Assembly: GCA_017307955.1 (NCBI GenBank)
Contig: JAFKFV010000011.1
Coordinates: 124,001-188,000 of the forward strand
Origin: Allobosea sp.
GTDB lineage: Bacteria > Pseudomonadota > Alphaproteobacteria > Rhizobiales > Kaistiaceae
DNA: 64,000 bases
Direction of reading: 5' to 3'
The notes beneath the pieces are model-generated. The model saw only the letters and a program-made list of their open reading frames with translations, was not told where the DNA came from and ran no database searches. A program made the position numbers and the translations under genes. Below are positions 8,086 to 18,813 of the stretch, piece by piece (within the stretch, counting starts at the first letter, position 1; each line of letters begins with the position of its first letter).

Positions 8086-9140
8086 CGGGCGAGACCGGAC
8101 GGCGGCCGACCATCGCCGATGTCGCGAGGGCGGCCGGGGTCGGCGTCGCGACCGTGGACCGCGTGCTCAACAAGCGCGCCGCCGTGCGCCGCGACACCGC
8201 CGCCCGCGTGCTCGCCGCCGCCGAGGCGATCGGCTATCACGGCGCCGGTCTCCTGCGCCGAAGGCTCGACGAAGCGCCGGCCGAGAAGAGCTTCGGCTTC
8301 CTCTTGCAGCGGCGCGGAGACGAGTTCTATCGCGAGCTCGCCGCGGCGCTGACCGGCGCGACGCGCGGCCTCACGCGGCTGCGCGGCCGGCCGGTGGTCG
8401 AGTTCGTCGACGACATCTCGGCCGCGACCGTCGCCGCCGATATCGCCGCGCTCGGCGCGCGGGTCGATGTTCTCGCCGTCGTCGCCGCCGATCATCCGCG
8501 CGTCACCGAGGCGGTCGCGGATCTTGCCCGCCGCGGCGTCGCGGTCGTCACGCTGCTCTCCGAGATCACCGGCCCGGTCGCCGGCCATTTCGGCATCGAC
8601 AGCCGCAAGGCCGGCCGCACCGCCGGCTGGGTGATCCGCCATCTCGCCCGCGAGACGGGTGGCGTCGGCATCCTCGTCGGCAGCCACCGCTTCCTCGACC
8701 ACGAACTCTCCGAGATCAGCTTCCGCTCCTATATGCGCGAATGCGCGCCGGGCTTCCGCCTGCTCGAATCCTTCTCCAATCTCGAGGATCCGGGCCTCGC
8801 CCATGAGGGAACGCTGGAGCTTCTGAAGCGCAATCCCGATCTTGTCGGCATCTATCTCGCCGGCGGCGGCATGGCCGGCATGGTCGCGGCGCTGCGCGAG
8901 GCGCGGCGGGACCGCCACATCGTTGCCGTCTGCAACGAGCTGGTTCCGGAAACGCGCGCGGCGCTGGTCGACGGCATCCTCGACGCGGTGATCGCGACGC
9001 CGATCGCGCAACTCGCCGAGCGGGCAGTCGAGGCGATGGCGGATCTGGTGCTGGACGGGTCCGGCCCGGCGGTGCCGGTCCTCCTCCCCTTCGGCCTGTT
9101 CGTCTCCGAGAACCTGCCGGAATGGCCGGGGCGGCGCTGA
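8070..9140 (+). CDS. LacI-family transcriptional regulator
   Basis: A 356-residue LacI/GalR-type repressor. The N-terminal helix-turn-helix reads PTIADVARAAGVGVATVDRV, followed by the hinge region and a periplasmic-binding-protein-like effector domain (about residues 65-345) with GHFGIDSRKAGRTAGW and the ligand-domain IYLAGGG segment. The C-terminal domain resembles the sugar/polyol-sensing class. The start MIDSITGETG (8070) is taken because the frame upstream lacks family similarity and this ATG is 14 codons before the HTH. It is divergent from the MocDEF-like operon and overlaps one of two matched operators, so it probably represses that operon and itself, released by a sugar- or inositol-like ligand. 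Confidence 0.9.
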   Translation: MIDSITGETGRRPTIADVARAAGVGVATVDRVLNKRAAVRRDTAARVLAAAEAIGYHGAGLLRRRLDEAPAEKSFGFLLQRRGDEFYRELAAALTGATRGLTRLRGRPVVEFVDDISAATVAADIAALGARVDVLAVVAADHPRVTEAVADLARRGVAVVTLLSEITGPVAGHFGIDSRKAGRTAGWVIRHLARETGGVGILVGSHRFLDHELSEISFRSYMRECAPGFRLLESFSNLEDPGLAHEGTLELLKRNPDLVGIYLAGGGMAGMVAALREARRDRHIVAVCNELVPETRAALVDGILDAVIATPIAQLAERAVEAMADLVLDGSGPAVPVLLPFGLFVSENLPEWPGRR

Positions 9141-9157
9141 GCCGCCCCGGCGGGTCG

Positions 9158-10861
9158 TCAATCGTTGGCGTAGATGTCGCGGTCCTTCGTCTCCGGGATG
9201 AAGATCACGCCGACGACGAAGCAGATCGCGGCGAAGAAGATCGGGTACCAGAGGCCGAAATAGATGTTACCGGTCTGCGCCACCATGGCGAAGGCGGTTG
9301 CCGGCAAGAGGCCGCCGAACCAGCCATTGCCGATATGATAGGGCAGCGACATCGAGGTGTAGCGGATGCGCGTCGGGAAGAGCTCCACCAGCGCCGCCGC
9401 AATCGGGCCGTACACCATCGTCACGAACAGGACGAGGATGAACAGGATGCCGATCAGCTTCAGGACCTGGCCGTTGAAGTCGAACGGGCTCGTCATCTTG
9501 ACGATGCCGGCATCGCCCGGCTTCGGATAGCCGGCGGCCTGGAGGCCAGCGAGCGTCGCCTTGTCCCAGTCCGCCTTCGCGGCCTTGGGATCGGCGGCGC
9601 CGGTCGGATCGAAGGCCGGGAATTCCTGGCCGTTGATCAGGATCTTGACCGGGCTCCCCGCCGGGGCATTGGCCATCGTGTAGCGAATCGAGTTCTTGGC
9701 GAGGAAGTCGCGCGCGACGTCGCAGGGCGCAGTGAAGACCCGCGTGCCGACCGGGTTGAAGAGGTTGCCGCAACCCGCCGGATCGGCCGAGACCTCGACC
9801 TTCACCGTATCGAGCGCCTTTTCCAGCGCCGGATTGGCGACCGTCGTCAGCATGCCGAACAGCGGGAAATAGGCGATCGCCGCGATCAGGCAGCCGGCCA
9901 TGATGATCGGCTTGCGGCCGATCTTGTCAGAGAGCCAGCCGAAGAACACGAAGAAGCCGGTGCCGAGCACCAGCGACCAGGCGATCAGGAGGTTGGCGGT
10001 ATAGCCGTCGACCTTGAGGATCGATTGCATGAAGAACAGCGCATAGAACTGCCCCGTATACCAGACGACACCCTGGCCCATGGTGAGGCCGAGCAGCGCG
10101 AGCAGCGCGATCTTCGCGTTGGACCACTTGCCGAAGGCCTCGCTCAGCGGCGCCTTCGAATGCGTTCCTTCTTCCTTCATCTTGAGGAAGGCCGGCGACT
10201 CGTTGAGCTGCAGGCGGATCCAGAGCGAAACGCCGAGCAGCACCACCGAGACGAGGAACGGCACGCGCCAGCCCCAGGCCGCGAAGCTCGCCTCTCCCAC
10301 CGCGGTGCGGGTGAAGAGGATGACGAGCAGCGACAGGAACAGGCCGAGCGTCGCCGTGGTCTGGATCCAGGACGTATAGAAGCCGCGCCGTCCATGCGGG
10401 GCGTGCTCGGCGACATAGGTGGCGGCGCCGCCATATTCGCCGCCGAGGGCGAGGCCCTGCAGGAGGCGCATGGCGATCAGGATGATCGGCGCCGCGATGC
10501 CGATCTGGTTGTAGCCGGGCAGGAGGCCGACGATGAAGGTCGACATGCCCATGATCAGGATGGTGACGAGGAAGGTGTATTTGCGGCCTACGAGATCGCC
10601 GAGCCGGCCGAAGACCAGCGCGCCGAACGGGCGGACGAGGAAGCCGGCGGCGAAGGCGAGCAGCGCGAAGATATCGGCCGTCGCCTTCGGGAACTGGCTG
10701 AAGAACTGGGCGCCGATGATCGTCGCGAGGGCGCCGTAGAGATAGAAGTCATACCATTCGAAGACCGTGCCCAGCGATGAGGCGAAGATCACCTTCTTCT
10801 CGCCGGACGTCATCGGCCGCACGGGATCCACGCCCGTGCCCGGAACTGACCGCGTCGCCAT
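9158..10861 (-). CDS. MFS transporter, metabolite:H+ symporter type
   Basis: A 567-residue major facilitator of the MHS (ProP/KgtP/ShiA-like) family. It has SSLGTVFEWYDFYLYG at TM1, the RPFGALVFGRLGDLVGRK loop motif, RLLQGLALGGEYGGA, and a second GWLSDKIGRK repeat. MHS proteins are usually 420-450 residues; this one carries a ~120-residue hydrophilic insertion (about 342-465) between the eighth and ninth predicted membrane spans, probably periplasmic, containing two cysteines (364 and 380). A GGGAGGGG lies just upstream of the ATG. It is convergent with the LacI gene and stands alone, so the substrate (an organic acid, betaine or similar) cannot be assigned. Confidence 0.88.
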   Translation of the reverse strand: MATRSVPGTGVDPVRPMTSGEKKVIFASSLGTVFEWYDFYLYGALATIIGAQFFSQFPKATADIFALLAFAAGFLVRPFGALVFGRLGDLVGRKYTFLVTILIMGMSTFIVGLLPGYNQIGIAAPIILIAMRLLQGLALGGEYGGAATYVAEHAPHGRRGFYTSWIQTTATLGLFLSLLVILFTRTAVGEASFAAWGWRVPFLVSVVLLGVSLWIRLQLNESPAFLKMKEEGTHSKAPLSEAFGKWSNAKIALLALLGLTMGQGVVWYTGQFYALFFMQSILKVDGYTANLLIAWSLVLGTGFFVFFGWLSDKIGRKPIIMAGCLIAAIAYFPLFGMLTTVANPALEKALDTVKVEVSADPAGCGNLFNPVGTRVFTAPCDVARDFLAKNSIRYTMANAPAGSPVKILINGQEFPAFDPTGAADPKAAKADWDKATLAGLQAAGYPKPGDAGIVKMTSPFDFNGQVLKLIGILFILVLFVTMVYGPIAAALVELFPTRIRYTSMSLPYHIGNGWFGGLLPATAFAMVAQTGNIYFGLWYPIFFAAICFVVGVIFIPETKDRDIYAND

Positions 10862-11277
10862 ATCCCCTCCCTGGTCGGCTGACTCGACAAAGTTCCTTGA
10901 AGGGAATGTCGTCCCGGCCTCTTTGATCGGGCCGCGCCGCTTGTTCCGGTGGTGACTCTCCCCACTGTCAGCAGAGGATCATGCCAAGGCGTTGTCAACG
11001 GCTTTTGCATGGCCTCTACATGATGCGTGAAGTCAAAGCGTCGCAGAGCGGCCGCGATCATGTTCGCGCCTGCTTGGTGAAGCGCGCAGGTGCGTCCGCC
11101 TTTGCAGTGTTGCAATTTACAACAGTCGCCCGAACACTTTGCGACGAGGCTTGGTTCTTCGAAGCCGTTGACGGAGCAGCGGCGCCAAGAAAGGTCCCAA
11201 GAAAAAAGGCGCCAAGAAAAAGGCCCCGCCACGGTGTGGCAGGGCCCTGGTCAGGAGCGCCGGATCGCTGAGGCGGC
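10862..11277. other. 416-bp intergenic region without a convincing gene
   Basis: This gap lies between the leftward MHS transporter start and the leftward ftsK stop. It should hold the transporter promoter in its left half and it holds the ftsK terminator at its right end. Around 11181-11221 there is a low-complexity Lys-codon-rich tract with GGCGCCAAGAAA twice. It reads like a basic protein tail in one frame, but a stop lies just upstream at 11169 and there is no start, so it looks like a remnant or simple repeat. Short frames on both strands lack ribosome sites and family features. Confidence 0.6.
11215..11247 (-). terminator. Rho-independent terminator of ftsK
   Basis: Read on the minus strand, GGCCCTGCCAC, a three-base loop and GTGGCGGGGCC form an 11-bp stem with one mismatch (11222-11246), followed by a T run at 11221-11217. 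It lies about 30 bases after the ftsK stop codon. Confidence 0.8.
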
Positions 11278-13935
11278 TCAGCGCTCGCGCAGGATCTCGC
11301 GCTTGCCGGCATGGTTGGCGGGGCCGACGATGCCCTCCTTCTCCATGCGTTCCATGATCGAGGCGGCGCGGTTGTAGCCGATCTGCAGGCGGCGCTGGAT
11401 ATAGGAGGTCGACGCCTTCTTGTCGCGCAGCACGATCGCGACCGCCTGGTCGTAGACATCGGCGCCGTCGTCGCCGAATTCGCCCTTGTCGAACACGGCG
11501 CCGTCCTCGGCCGGAGGCGCGGCGGCTTCCGCCTCGTCGTCCTCGTCCGAGGTGACGGCGTCGAGATATTCGGGATGGCCCTGCGTCTTCAGGTGGCGCA
11601 CGACCTTCTCGACCTCGTGGTCGGAGACGAAGGGGCCGTGCACGCGCTGGATGCGGCCGCCGCCGGCCATGTAGAGCATGTCGCCCTGGCCGAGCAGCGT
11701 TTCCGCGCCCATCTCGCCCAGAATGGTGCGGCTGTCGATCTTCGACGTGACCTGGAAGGAGATGCGGGTCGGGAAGTTCGCCTTGATCGTGCCGGTGATC
11801 ACGTCGACCGAGGGGCGCTGCGTCGCCATGATCAAATGGATGCCGGCGGCGCGGGCCATCTGGGCGAGGCGCTGGATCGCGCCCTCGATGTCCTTGCCGG
11901 CGACCATCATCAGGTCGGCCATCTCGTCGACGATGACGACGATATAGGGGAGGGGCGTGAGATCCATCACCTCCTCCTCGTGGACGATGTCGCCCGTCTC
12001 CTTGTCGAAGCCGGTCTGGATCTGGCGGGTGATGACCTCGCCCTTCTCGCGCGCCTCGGCGACGCGGGCGTTGAAGCCGTCGATATTGCGCACGCCGAGA
12101 CGCGACATCTTGCGATACCGCTCCTCCATCTCGCGCACCGTCCAGCGCAGCGCCACGACCGCCTTCTTGGGGTCGGTGACGACCGGCGTCAGCAGATGCG
12201 GGATGCCGTCATAGACGGAGAGTTCGAGCATCTTCGGGTCGACCATGATCAGCCGGCAGTCCTCCGGCTTGTACTGGTAGAGCAGCGACAGGATCATGGT
12301 GTTGATGGCGACCGACTTGCCCGAGCCGGTGGTGCCGGCGACGAGCAGATGCGGCATGCGGGCGAGGTCGGCGATGACCGGCTCGCCGCCGATCGTCTTG
12401 CCGAGGCAGAGGCCGAGCTTGGCCTTGTCCTCGGCGAATTCCTGGCTCGAGAGCAGTTCGCGCAGCCAGACGGTTTCGCGCCGCTGGTTGGGCAGCTCGA
12501 TGCCGATGACGTTGCGGCCCTCGACCACGGCGACGCGCGCCGAGACGGCGCTCATCGAGCGGGCGATATCGGCCGACAGCGCGATGACGCGCGAGGACTT
12601 GGTGCCGGGGGCCGGCTCCAGCTCGTAGAGCGTGACCACCGGGCCGGGATTGGCGTCGATGATCTCTCCGCGCACGCCGAAGTCGCGCAAGGTCTGCTGC
12701 AGCTTGGCCGAGTTGCGGTCGAGCGATTCCGCCGAGAGCTCCGAATCGGGCTCCGTCGAGGGCGGCTCCGCGAGCAGCGTCAGCGAGGGGAATTCATAGT
12801 CGTCGCTGTCGACATTGGGTGCCACGGCCGCCGCGGCGGGACGCGCGACCGGCGTCGCAGAGACCGGCGCGGGCGGAGGAGCCACTGGCGATGTCACAGC
12901 GGCGACAGGCGTCGGGATCGAGGCGGGCGCGGACTCGGGCGTCTCGGCCGCCGGCGTGGCAGCCGGTGCCGGGGTGATGACGGGCTGCGGAGCGGGCGCC
13001 GGGGCGGCGGCGAAGGGCTTCGGCGCCGGCCGAGCGGCCGGAGCCGGCGCGGCGACGACGGGAGCGGGCAGCGGCGGCAGGTCGATCGGGCCGGCCTCGG
13101 CCGTCTCGCCGGTCTCGCCGGCCGCGTCGTCCTCCTGCCGGGCATCGTCGACCGGCCACACGAAGGTGACGCGCACCGTGGCGCGCAGCGGCGCCTCGAT
13201 CGGCAGCACGGTCGGCGCGACCACTTCGGGAGCGAGCGGCATCATCGTCGCATGACCGGGCAGCGGGGCGCCGGGCATGTCGTCCTGGTCGGCCGCGCGC
13301 TCCGGCGGCGTCGCGATGTCGACGCGGATCATCTGCGCCACATGGCGCAGCGTCGGCAGCGGCTCGGCCAGCGGCCTCGTTTCCTCGGCCATGATCTGCA
13401 GGATCTCGTCGAGCGAGGAGGCGGGCGGCTCGGCCGCGACGGGCGGAACGGCCGGGGGCTCGATGAAGGCCGGAGGCGCCGGTTCCGTCGCCGGCGGAGC
13501 GACCGCGGCGCTGTCCTGAGGGCCGGCCTTCGGGGTGCCATCGGCCTGCGGCGGCTGCGGACGGGTCAGCGGGCGCTGCGGCGCGGCCGGGCCGCGCGCG
13601 GGGCCATGCAGGCGGGTCGCCGGCTGCGGCGGCGCCTTGACGGGCGGCGGCGGCGTCGCGCGCGGCCGCATCAGATAGTCCGGCGTGCGCGTGAAGCGCG
13701 TCGTCGGCGTCGTCGTGAACGGGCGCAGCCAACTCGGCACGGTATCGAGCGCGGCGAGGTCGGCGGCGCGCAGCTCGAACGGATCGGGCTTGCCGGCATT
13801 CGGTCGCCCGTGGTCGGGCCGCGCGTCGATCGGACGCCGCAGATGCAGCGTGCCGCGCTCCGGCTTCGTCGCGCTTTCGGCCGTGCGGGCCTGTTCGGAA
13901 GAATGACCATCCGGAGTGTGCGGAGGAACGCGCAT
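11278..13935 (-). CDS. ftsK: DNA translocase FtsK, lacking the N-terminal membrane domain
   Basis: An 885-residue FtsK/SpoIIIE-type DNA pump. The motor domain occupies about residues 400-800: Walker A GTTGSGKS near 534, then [12 protein letters not shown], and the [16 protein letters not shown] and [12 protein letters not shown] segments. The C-terminal winged-helix gamma domain (about 820-880, [17 protein letters not shown]) is the part that reads KOPS sequences and contacts XerD. In place of the four membrane helices of classical FtsK, the first ~390 residues are a Pro/Ala-rich, low-complexity linker with no hydrophobic span. It probably acts in chromosome-terminus segregation at the division site. 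It is monocistronic, with a terminator at 11215-11247. Confidence 0.9.
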   Translation of the reverse strand: MRVPPHTPDGHSSEQARTAESATKPERGTLHLRRPIDARPDHGRPNAGKPDPFELRAADLAALDTVPSWLRPFTTTPTTRFTRTPDYLMRPRATPPPPVKAPPQPATRLHGPARGPAAPQRPLTRPQPPQADGTPKAGPQDSAAVAPPATEPAPPAFIEPPAVPPVAAEPPASSLDEILQIMAEETRPLAEPLPTLRHVAQMIRVDIATPPERAADQDDMPGAPLPGHATMMPLAPEVVAPTVLPIEAPLRATVRVTFVWPVDDARQEDDAAGETGETAEAGPIDLPPLPAPVVAAPAPAARPAPKPFAAAPAPAPQPVITPAPAATPAAETPESAPASIPTPVAAVTSPVAPPPAPVSATPVARPAAAAVAPNVDSDDYEFPSLTLLAEPPSTEPDSELSAESLDRNSAKLQQTLRDFGVRGEIIDANPGPVVTLYELEPAPGTKSSRVIALSADIARSMSAVSARVAVVEGRNVIGIELPNQRRETVWLRELLSSQEFAEDKAKLGLCLGKTIGGEPVIADLARMPHLLVAGTTGSGKSVAINTMILSLLYQYKPEDCRLIMVDPKMLELSVYDGIPHLLTPVVTDPKKAVVALRWTVREMEERYRKMSRLGVRNIDGFNARVAEAREKGEVITRQIQTGFDKETGDIVHEEEVMDLTPLPYIVVIVDEMADLMMVAGKDIEGAIQRLAQMARAAGIHLIMATQRPSVDVITGTIKANFPTRISFQVTSKIDSRTILGEMGAETLLGQGDMLYMAGGGRIQRVHGPFVSDHEVEKVVRHLKTQGHPEYLDAVTSDEDDEAEAAAPPAEDGAVFDKGEFGDDGADVYDQAVAIVLRDKKASTSYIQRRLQIGYNRAASIMERMEKEGIVGPANHAGKREILRER

Positions 13936-14042
13936 GGTGCCGAAGACCTTCAGCTCGTACTGACAACCCGTCCGTCGCCGGACCCCTCAAGGCATAGGAA
14001 GCCAGCGTTAACGAAGGGTTGTCCGCATCGGTCGAGCTTGAG

Positions 14043-14077
14043 GCAAAATGGCGGAATCGCGCGATTCCGCCCTTTGC
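14043..14077. promoter_or_regulatory. Perfect 22-bp palindrome upstream of ftsK
   Basis: A perfect palindrome at 14050-14071 (GGCGGAATCGC and its complement) is flanked by GCAAA (14043-14047) and TTTGC (14073-14077). It holds two GANTC sites, the target of the alphaproteobacterial CcrM methylase, facing each other. It lies 115 bases upstream of the ftsK start and 142 bases before the divergent DUF805 gene. A TTAA-N7-TTGT half-match to a CtrA site is at 14008-14022. It could be an operator or a hairpin; function is inference. Confidence 0.45.
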
Positions 14078-14218
14078 GGCTGTGGAGAATTCGCTGCCCT
14101 GTTGCCGCCCTGCCGCATTGGCGGCGAAGGCACGCTCTGCCGGGAATCTCTTCACCTTTCGCGTGCATGATTCCAGCGCTGGGCCGCCAACCCCGGGCGG
14201 CGAATGGGAGGCAAATCC

Positions 14219-14575
14219 ATGGATATGAGCACGGCGGTCAGGACCGTCTTCTCGAAATACGTCACCTTCTCCGGACGCGCGAGCCGGCCGGAATTCTGGT
14301 GGTGGGTGCTGTTCACGATCATCGTCGCGCTGGTCGCCTATGTGATCGACTACGCGCTCGGCTGGACATCGCCCGACTATGGCGCCGGCCCGGTTTCCGG
14401 CATCTGGTCGCTGGCGACGCTGCTGCCGAATCTCGCCGTGACCGTGCGGCGTCTGCACGATACCGGCCGCTCGGGCTGGTGGTATTTCATCATCCTCATC
14501 CCGTTGATCGGCGCGCTCGTCCTGCTCTACTGGATGATCAAGCGCTCGGACCCGGGCACGAATCGGTTCGGCTGA
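14219..14575 (+). CDS. DUF805 membrane protein
   Basis: A 118-residue inner-membrane protein of the DUF805 (YhaH/YhaI) family. It has the family features FSGRASRPEFWWWVLF near the N-terminus, three or four hydrophobic spans, and the conserved TVRRLHDTGRSGWWYF motif followed by a last span and a DPGTNRFG tail. I chose the ATG at 14219 because GGGAGG (14206-14211) lies seven bases upstream; an earlier in-frame ATG at 14204 overlaps that site. It stands alone between divergent ftsK and the convergent AcoR-like gene four bases away. The family has no defined biochemical role. Confidence 0.9.
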   Translation: MDMSTAVRTVFSKYVTFSGRASRPEFWWWVLFTIIVALVAYVIDYALGWTSPDYGAGPVSGIWSLATLLPNLAVTVRRLHDTGRSGWWYFIILIPLIGALVLLYWMIKRSDPGTNRFG

Positions 14576-14579
14576 CCGA

Positions 14580-16499
14580 TCACGAGACGCGGCTTCTGGC
14601 CGGCTGGCGGGACTCGGGGCCGCCACCGCGCCAGATCAGCCGGCGATAGAGCGTCGAGCGATCGATGCCGAGCTTCCTGGCGGCGCGCGAGACATTGCCG
14701 CCGCTCTCCTCCACCGCCCGCGCCATCGCTTCAAGCGTCAGCGCCGAGAGGCTGCCGTCGCGGAGCGGCTCGGCCGCCGGCTCGAGGGCGGCTCGCGGCG
14801 CGGGCAGCGGCCGCGCGCGGATCTCCTCCGGCAGCGCCGACACGGGCAGCGGTTGTCCCGGCTCGGCCAGCGCGATCATCGCCCGGAGCAGGCCCGCCAA
14901 CTGGCGGAAATTGCCGGGCCAGTCGTGCGCCGCGAGCAGATCGAGCGTTTCGCCGCCGAGTTCGACGCCGATCGCGTCGCCGCCGAGGGCTGACCACAGC
15001 CGCGTGATGGCGCCGCGCCGGTCGGCGAGATCGCGCAGCGCCGGCAGCTCGACGACATATTGCGCGATGCGGAAATAGAGGTCCTGCCGGAAGCTGCCGC
15101 CTTCGACGAGGGCGGCGAGCGGCCTGTGCGTGGCGCAGAGCAGCGCGAAGTCGACAGGAACCGGCGCGCCGCCGCCGAGCGGGCGCACCTGCCGCTCCTG
15201 CAACACGCGCAACAGCCGCCCCTGCGCGGCGAGCGGCATGTCGCCGATCTCGTCGAGGAACAGGATGCCGCGATCGGCCTGGCGCACGAGGCCGGGCTGG
15301 CCCTGACGGCGGGCGCCGGTGAAGGCGCCCTCCTCGTAGCCGAACAGCTCGGACTCGATGAGGCTCTCGGGCAGGGCGGCGCAGTTGACGGCGATGAAGG
15401 GCGCTGCGCGGCGCGCACTGCCGGCGTGGACCCGGCGGGCGAACACCTCCTTGCCGGCGCCGGTCTCGCCATGGACGAGCACAGGAACATCGGCATCGAC
15501 GAGCCGGATGGCCCGGTCCAATGCGGCCAGGGTCGCGCTGTCGAAGACAGGCTCGATCGTGTCGGCGGCCGGCAGGCGGGCGGCGGGCCGGAGCGCGCGC
15601 GGACCCCTCTCCGCCGGCGGCGTCAGCCGGCCATGCAGCACCTGCCCGTCGGGGCCGCGGATCGGCCGAAGGTCGGCCGAGGGCTCGACCGCCTCGAGGA
15701 TGTCGCCGAGCCGGGCCTTGTCGAGCGCCGACCAGTCGAGCTTCAAGAGCGTGAGCCCGCGCTTGTTGCCGGCGACGAGCCGGTCGCCATCGAAGACGAG
15801 GATCGCCTCGCGCGCTGTCCCGACGAGGTCGGCCTCCTCATGGAAGCGCAGGATGGCGCAGTTCTCGTAGCCGCGCTCGAAGAGGCGATGCTCGATCTGC
15901 TCGACCGCCAGCCGCACGAGGCCGAGCGCATGCACATGCCGCACCGAGGCATGGCCCGACATGTCGAGCACGCCGGCGAGCTGGCCGCGCGGGTTGAAGA
16001 TCGGCGCGGCGGCGCAGGTCAGGATGCGGTGCGGCTCGAAGAAATGCTCGGCGCCATGGACGCCGATCGCCCGCCGCTCGACGAGCGCGGTGCCGATGGC
16101 ATTGGTGCCGATCGCCGTCTCGCTCCAGGCGACGCCCGGCCGGAGCGCGACGCGCGAGGCGCGGCCGGCGAACTCGGTGTCGCCCATCATCTCCAGCACG
16201 AGGCCGTCGCCATCGGTCAGGATCACGACACTGTCGGTGAGGCGAGCCTCCTGGCGCAGGGCCGTCATTTCGGGCCGCGTGATGCGGCGCAGGATCTCGT
16301 AGCGCTCCTGCTCCTCGCGCAGCGCCGTGAGGCTCATCGGCTCGACGCGCGGCCGCTCGCCGACATCGAGGCCCTGCGAGGAGCAGCGCTGCCACGAGCG
16401 CAGGATGGGCGCCGCCACCAGTCCTTCCGGCGACCCGCCCTCGACGAAAAAGCGCCTGCGCGCGGCCTGGACAGTATCCGCCGTTGCGACCGTCGCCAT
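14580..16499 (-). CDS. AcoR-like sigma-54-dependent activator
   Basis: A 639-residue enhancer-binding protein. The N-terminal half carries a GAF-type sensor (about residues 60-210, with the [20 protein letters not shown] signature of the AcoR group). The AAA+ domain (about 310-540) has HGETGAGKE as Walker A, GAFTGA as the sigma-54 contact loop, and [11 protein letters not shown] as Walker B. The C-terminal Fis-type HTH reads [20 protein letters not shown]. The start [10 protein letters not shown] (16499) has GGGAGGA eight bases upstream. It is divergent from an aldehyde dehydrogenase gene that has a -24/-12 promoter, so it probably switches on aldehyde oxidation when an alcohol or aldehyde such as acetoin, ethanol or acetaldehyde is sensed. 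Confidence 0.92.
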   Translation of the reverse strand: MATVATADTVQAARRRFFVEGGSPEGLVAAPILRSWQRCSSQGLDVGERPRVEPMSLTALREEQERYEILRRITRPEMTALRQEARLTDSVVILTDGDGLVLEMMGDTEFAGRASRVALRPGVAWSETAIGTNAIGTALVERRAIGVHGAEHFFEPHRILTCAAAPIFNPRGQLAGVLDMSGHASVRHVHALGLVRLAVEQIEHRLFERGYENCAILRFHEEADLVGTAREAILVFDGDRLVAGNKRGLTLLKLDWSALDKARLGDILEAVEPSADLRPIRGPDGQVLHGRLTPPAERGPRALRPAARLPAADTIEPVFDSATLAALDRAIRLVDADVPVLVHGETGAGKEVFARRVHAGSARRAAPFIAVNCAALPESLIESELFGYEEGAFTGARRQGQPGLVRQADRGILFLDEIGDMPLAAQGRLLRVLQERQVRPLGGGAPVPVDFALLCATHRPLAALVEGGSFRQDLYFRIAQYVVELPALRDLADRRGAITRLWSALGGDAIGVELGGETLDLLAAHDWPGNFRQLAGLLRAMIALAEPGQPLPVSALPEEIRARPLPAPRAALEPAAEPLRDGSLSALTLEAMARAVEESGGNVSRAARKLGIDRSTLYRRLIWRGGGPESRQPARSRVS

Positions 16500-16526
16500 G
16501 ATCGTGTCCTCCCGGCTGTGGCATCC

Positions 16527-16573
16527 TGCAACACATGTCGCGTGCTGCCCCAGTCCTTGCCGAGACTGTTGCA
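16527..16573. promoter_or_regulatory. Candidate enhancer-binding site
   Basis: TGCAACA (16527-16533) and TGTTGCA (16567-16573) form a perfect 7-bp inverted pair 33 bases apart. They lie about 120-165 bases upstream of the sigma-54 promoter of the aldehyde dehydrogenase and just outside the activator start. This is the usual distance for a Fis-type activator upstream site. No protein-binding data can be read from sequence. Confidence 0.4.
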
Positions 16574-16693
16574 CCGATTTGCGGTTCTCGTCCACAGCGA
16601 CCAGACGTTACGCCGCCACATCCTTCGACGTCTTGATATTCCTCAAGCACTTACCGCTGTGCAGCATCGAAAGACCTTGCGCCGGCAGGCTGC

Positions 16694-16709
16694 TGGCATG
16701 GCCGCTGCA
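16694..16709 (+). promoter_or_regulatory. Sigma-54 (-24/-12) promoter of aldehyde dehydrogenase
   Basis: TGGCATGGCCGCTGCA matches the TGGCACG-N4-TTGCA consensus with the essential GG and GC correctly 10 bases apart and only two substitutions. It ends 35 bases before the ATG. The divergent gene encodes a sigma-54 activator, which supports it. Confidence 0.75.
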
Positions 16710-16744
16710 ATCGAAGAGGGCGTGTTCACCATGGGAGGAAAACC

Positions 16745-18265
<1,521 letters not shown>

Positions 18266-18423
18266 TCGGCGAGGGCGGGACCACGACGCCCGCCTTCAAT
18301 CGGTGGGCGGGCCTTCGTGTCCGCCCGCATCGACCGGGGCATCCGGTGAGGTGCCCCCCGAGGATCGCCGGGCCGGATATCCGCCCGCCGCGCAACCACC
18401 GGACCCAGGGACAGGAGGGACGA

Positions 18424-18813
18424 TTGGCCACGACCATTCCCCGCGTCACCGCGACCCCTGCCGCCATCTCCCTCCTCCGCACGCTGCGGCAGGACCACGG
18501 CGACATCCTGTTCCACCAGTCCGGCGGCTGCTGCGACGGGTCCTCGCCGATGTGCTACCCGAAAGGGGACTACATCGTCGGCGACAGCGATATCCGGCTC
18601 GGCGAGATCGACGGCGTGCCGTTCTTCATGTCGGCCTCGCAGTTCGGCTACTGGCAGCACACCCAGATCATCATCGACGTCGTGCCGGGCCGCGGCGGCA
18701 TGTTCTCGCTGGAGAACGGCCGCGAAGTCCGCTTCCTGACCCGGTCCCGCCTCTTCGACGACGCCGAACTGGACGCGCTGGCGCCGGTGGTCACGGCGGG
18801 GGAGGCGCGCTGA
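18424..18813 (+). CDS. DUF779 protein associated with aldehyde dehydrogenase
   Basis: A 129-residue protein of the DUF779 family, read from a TTG at 18424 that lies five bases after AGGAGG (18413-18418). Conserved features are LFHQSGGCCDGSSPMC (about residues 30-45, rich in Cys and His) and the FFMSASQFGYWQHTQIIIDVVPGRGG core. The family is nearly always found beside AcoD/ExaC-type aldehyde dehydrogenases, but its action is not known; the Cys-rich motif suggests metal binding. It lies 158 bases after the dehydrogenase stop, and that gap holds GC-rich dyads such as GGGCGG/CCGCCC. Its stop overlaps the end of a convergent broken GNAT gene. Confidence 0.85.
   Translation: MATTIPRVTATPAAISLLRTLRQDHGDILFHQSGGCCDGSSPMCYPKGDYIVGDSDIRLGEIDGVPFFMSASQFGYWQHTQIIIDVVPGRGGMFSLENGREVRFLTRSRLFDDAELDALAPVVTAGEAR

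Noticed and set aside
11181-11221. A Lys-rich coding-like tract with GGCGCCAAGAAA repeated
   Set aside because: A stop lies just upstream at 11169, there is no start codon or ribosome site, and the repeat ends at the ftsK terminator. Kept only as a possible remnant.
11311-14649. A 1112-codon open frame on the plus strand opposite ftsK
   Set aside because: It is antisense to a well-supported gene, has the Arg/Gly-rich composition of a GC3 shadow, and shows no domain.
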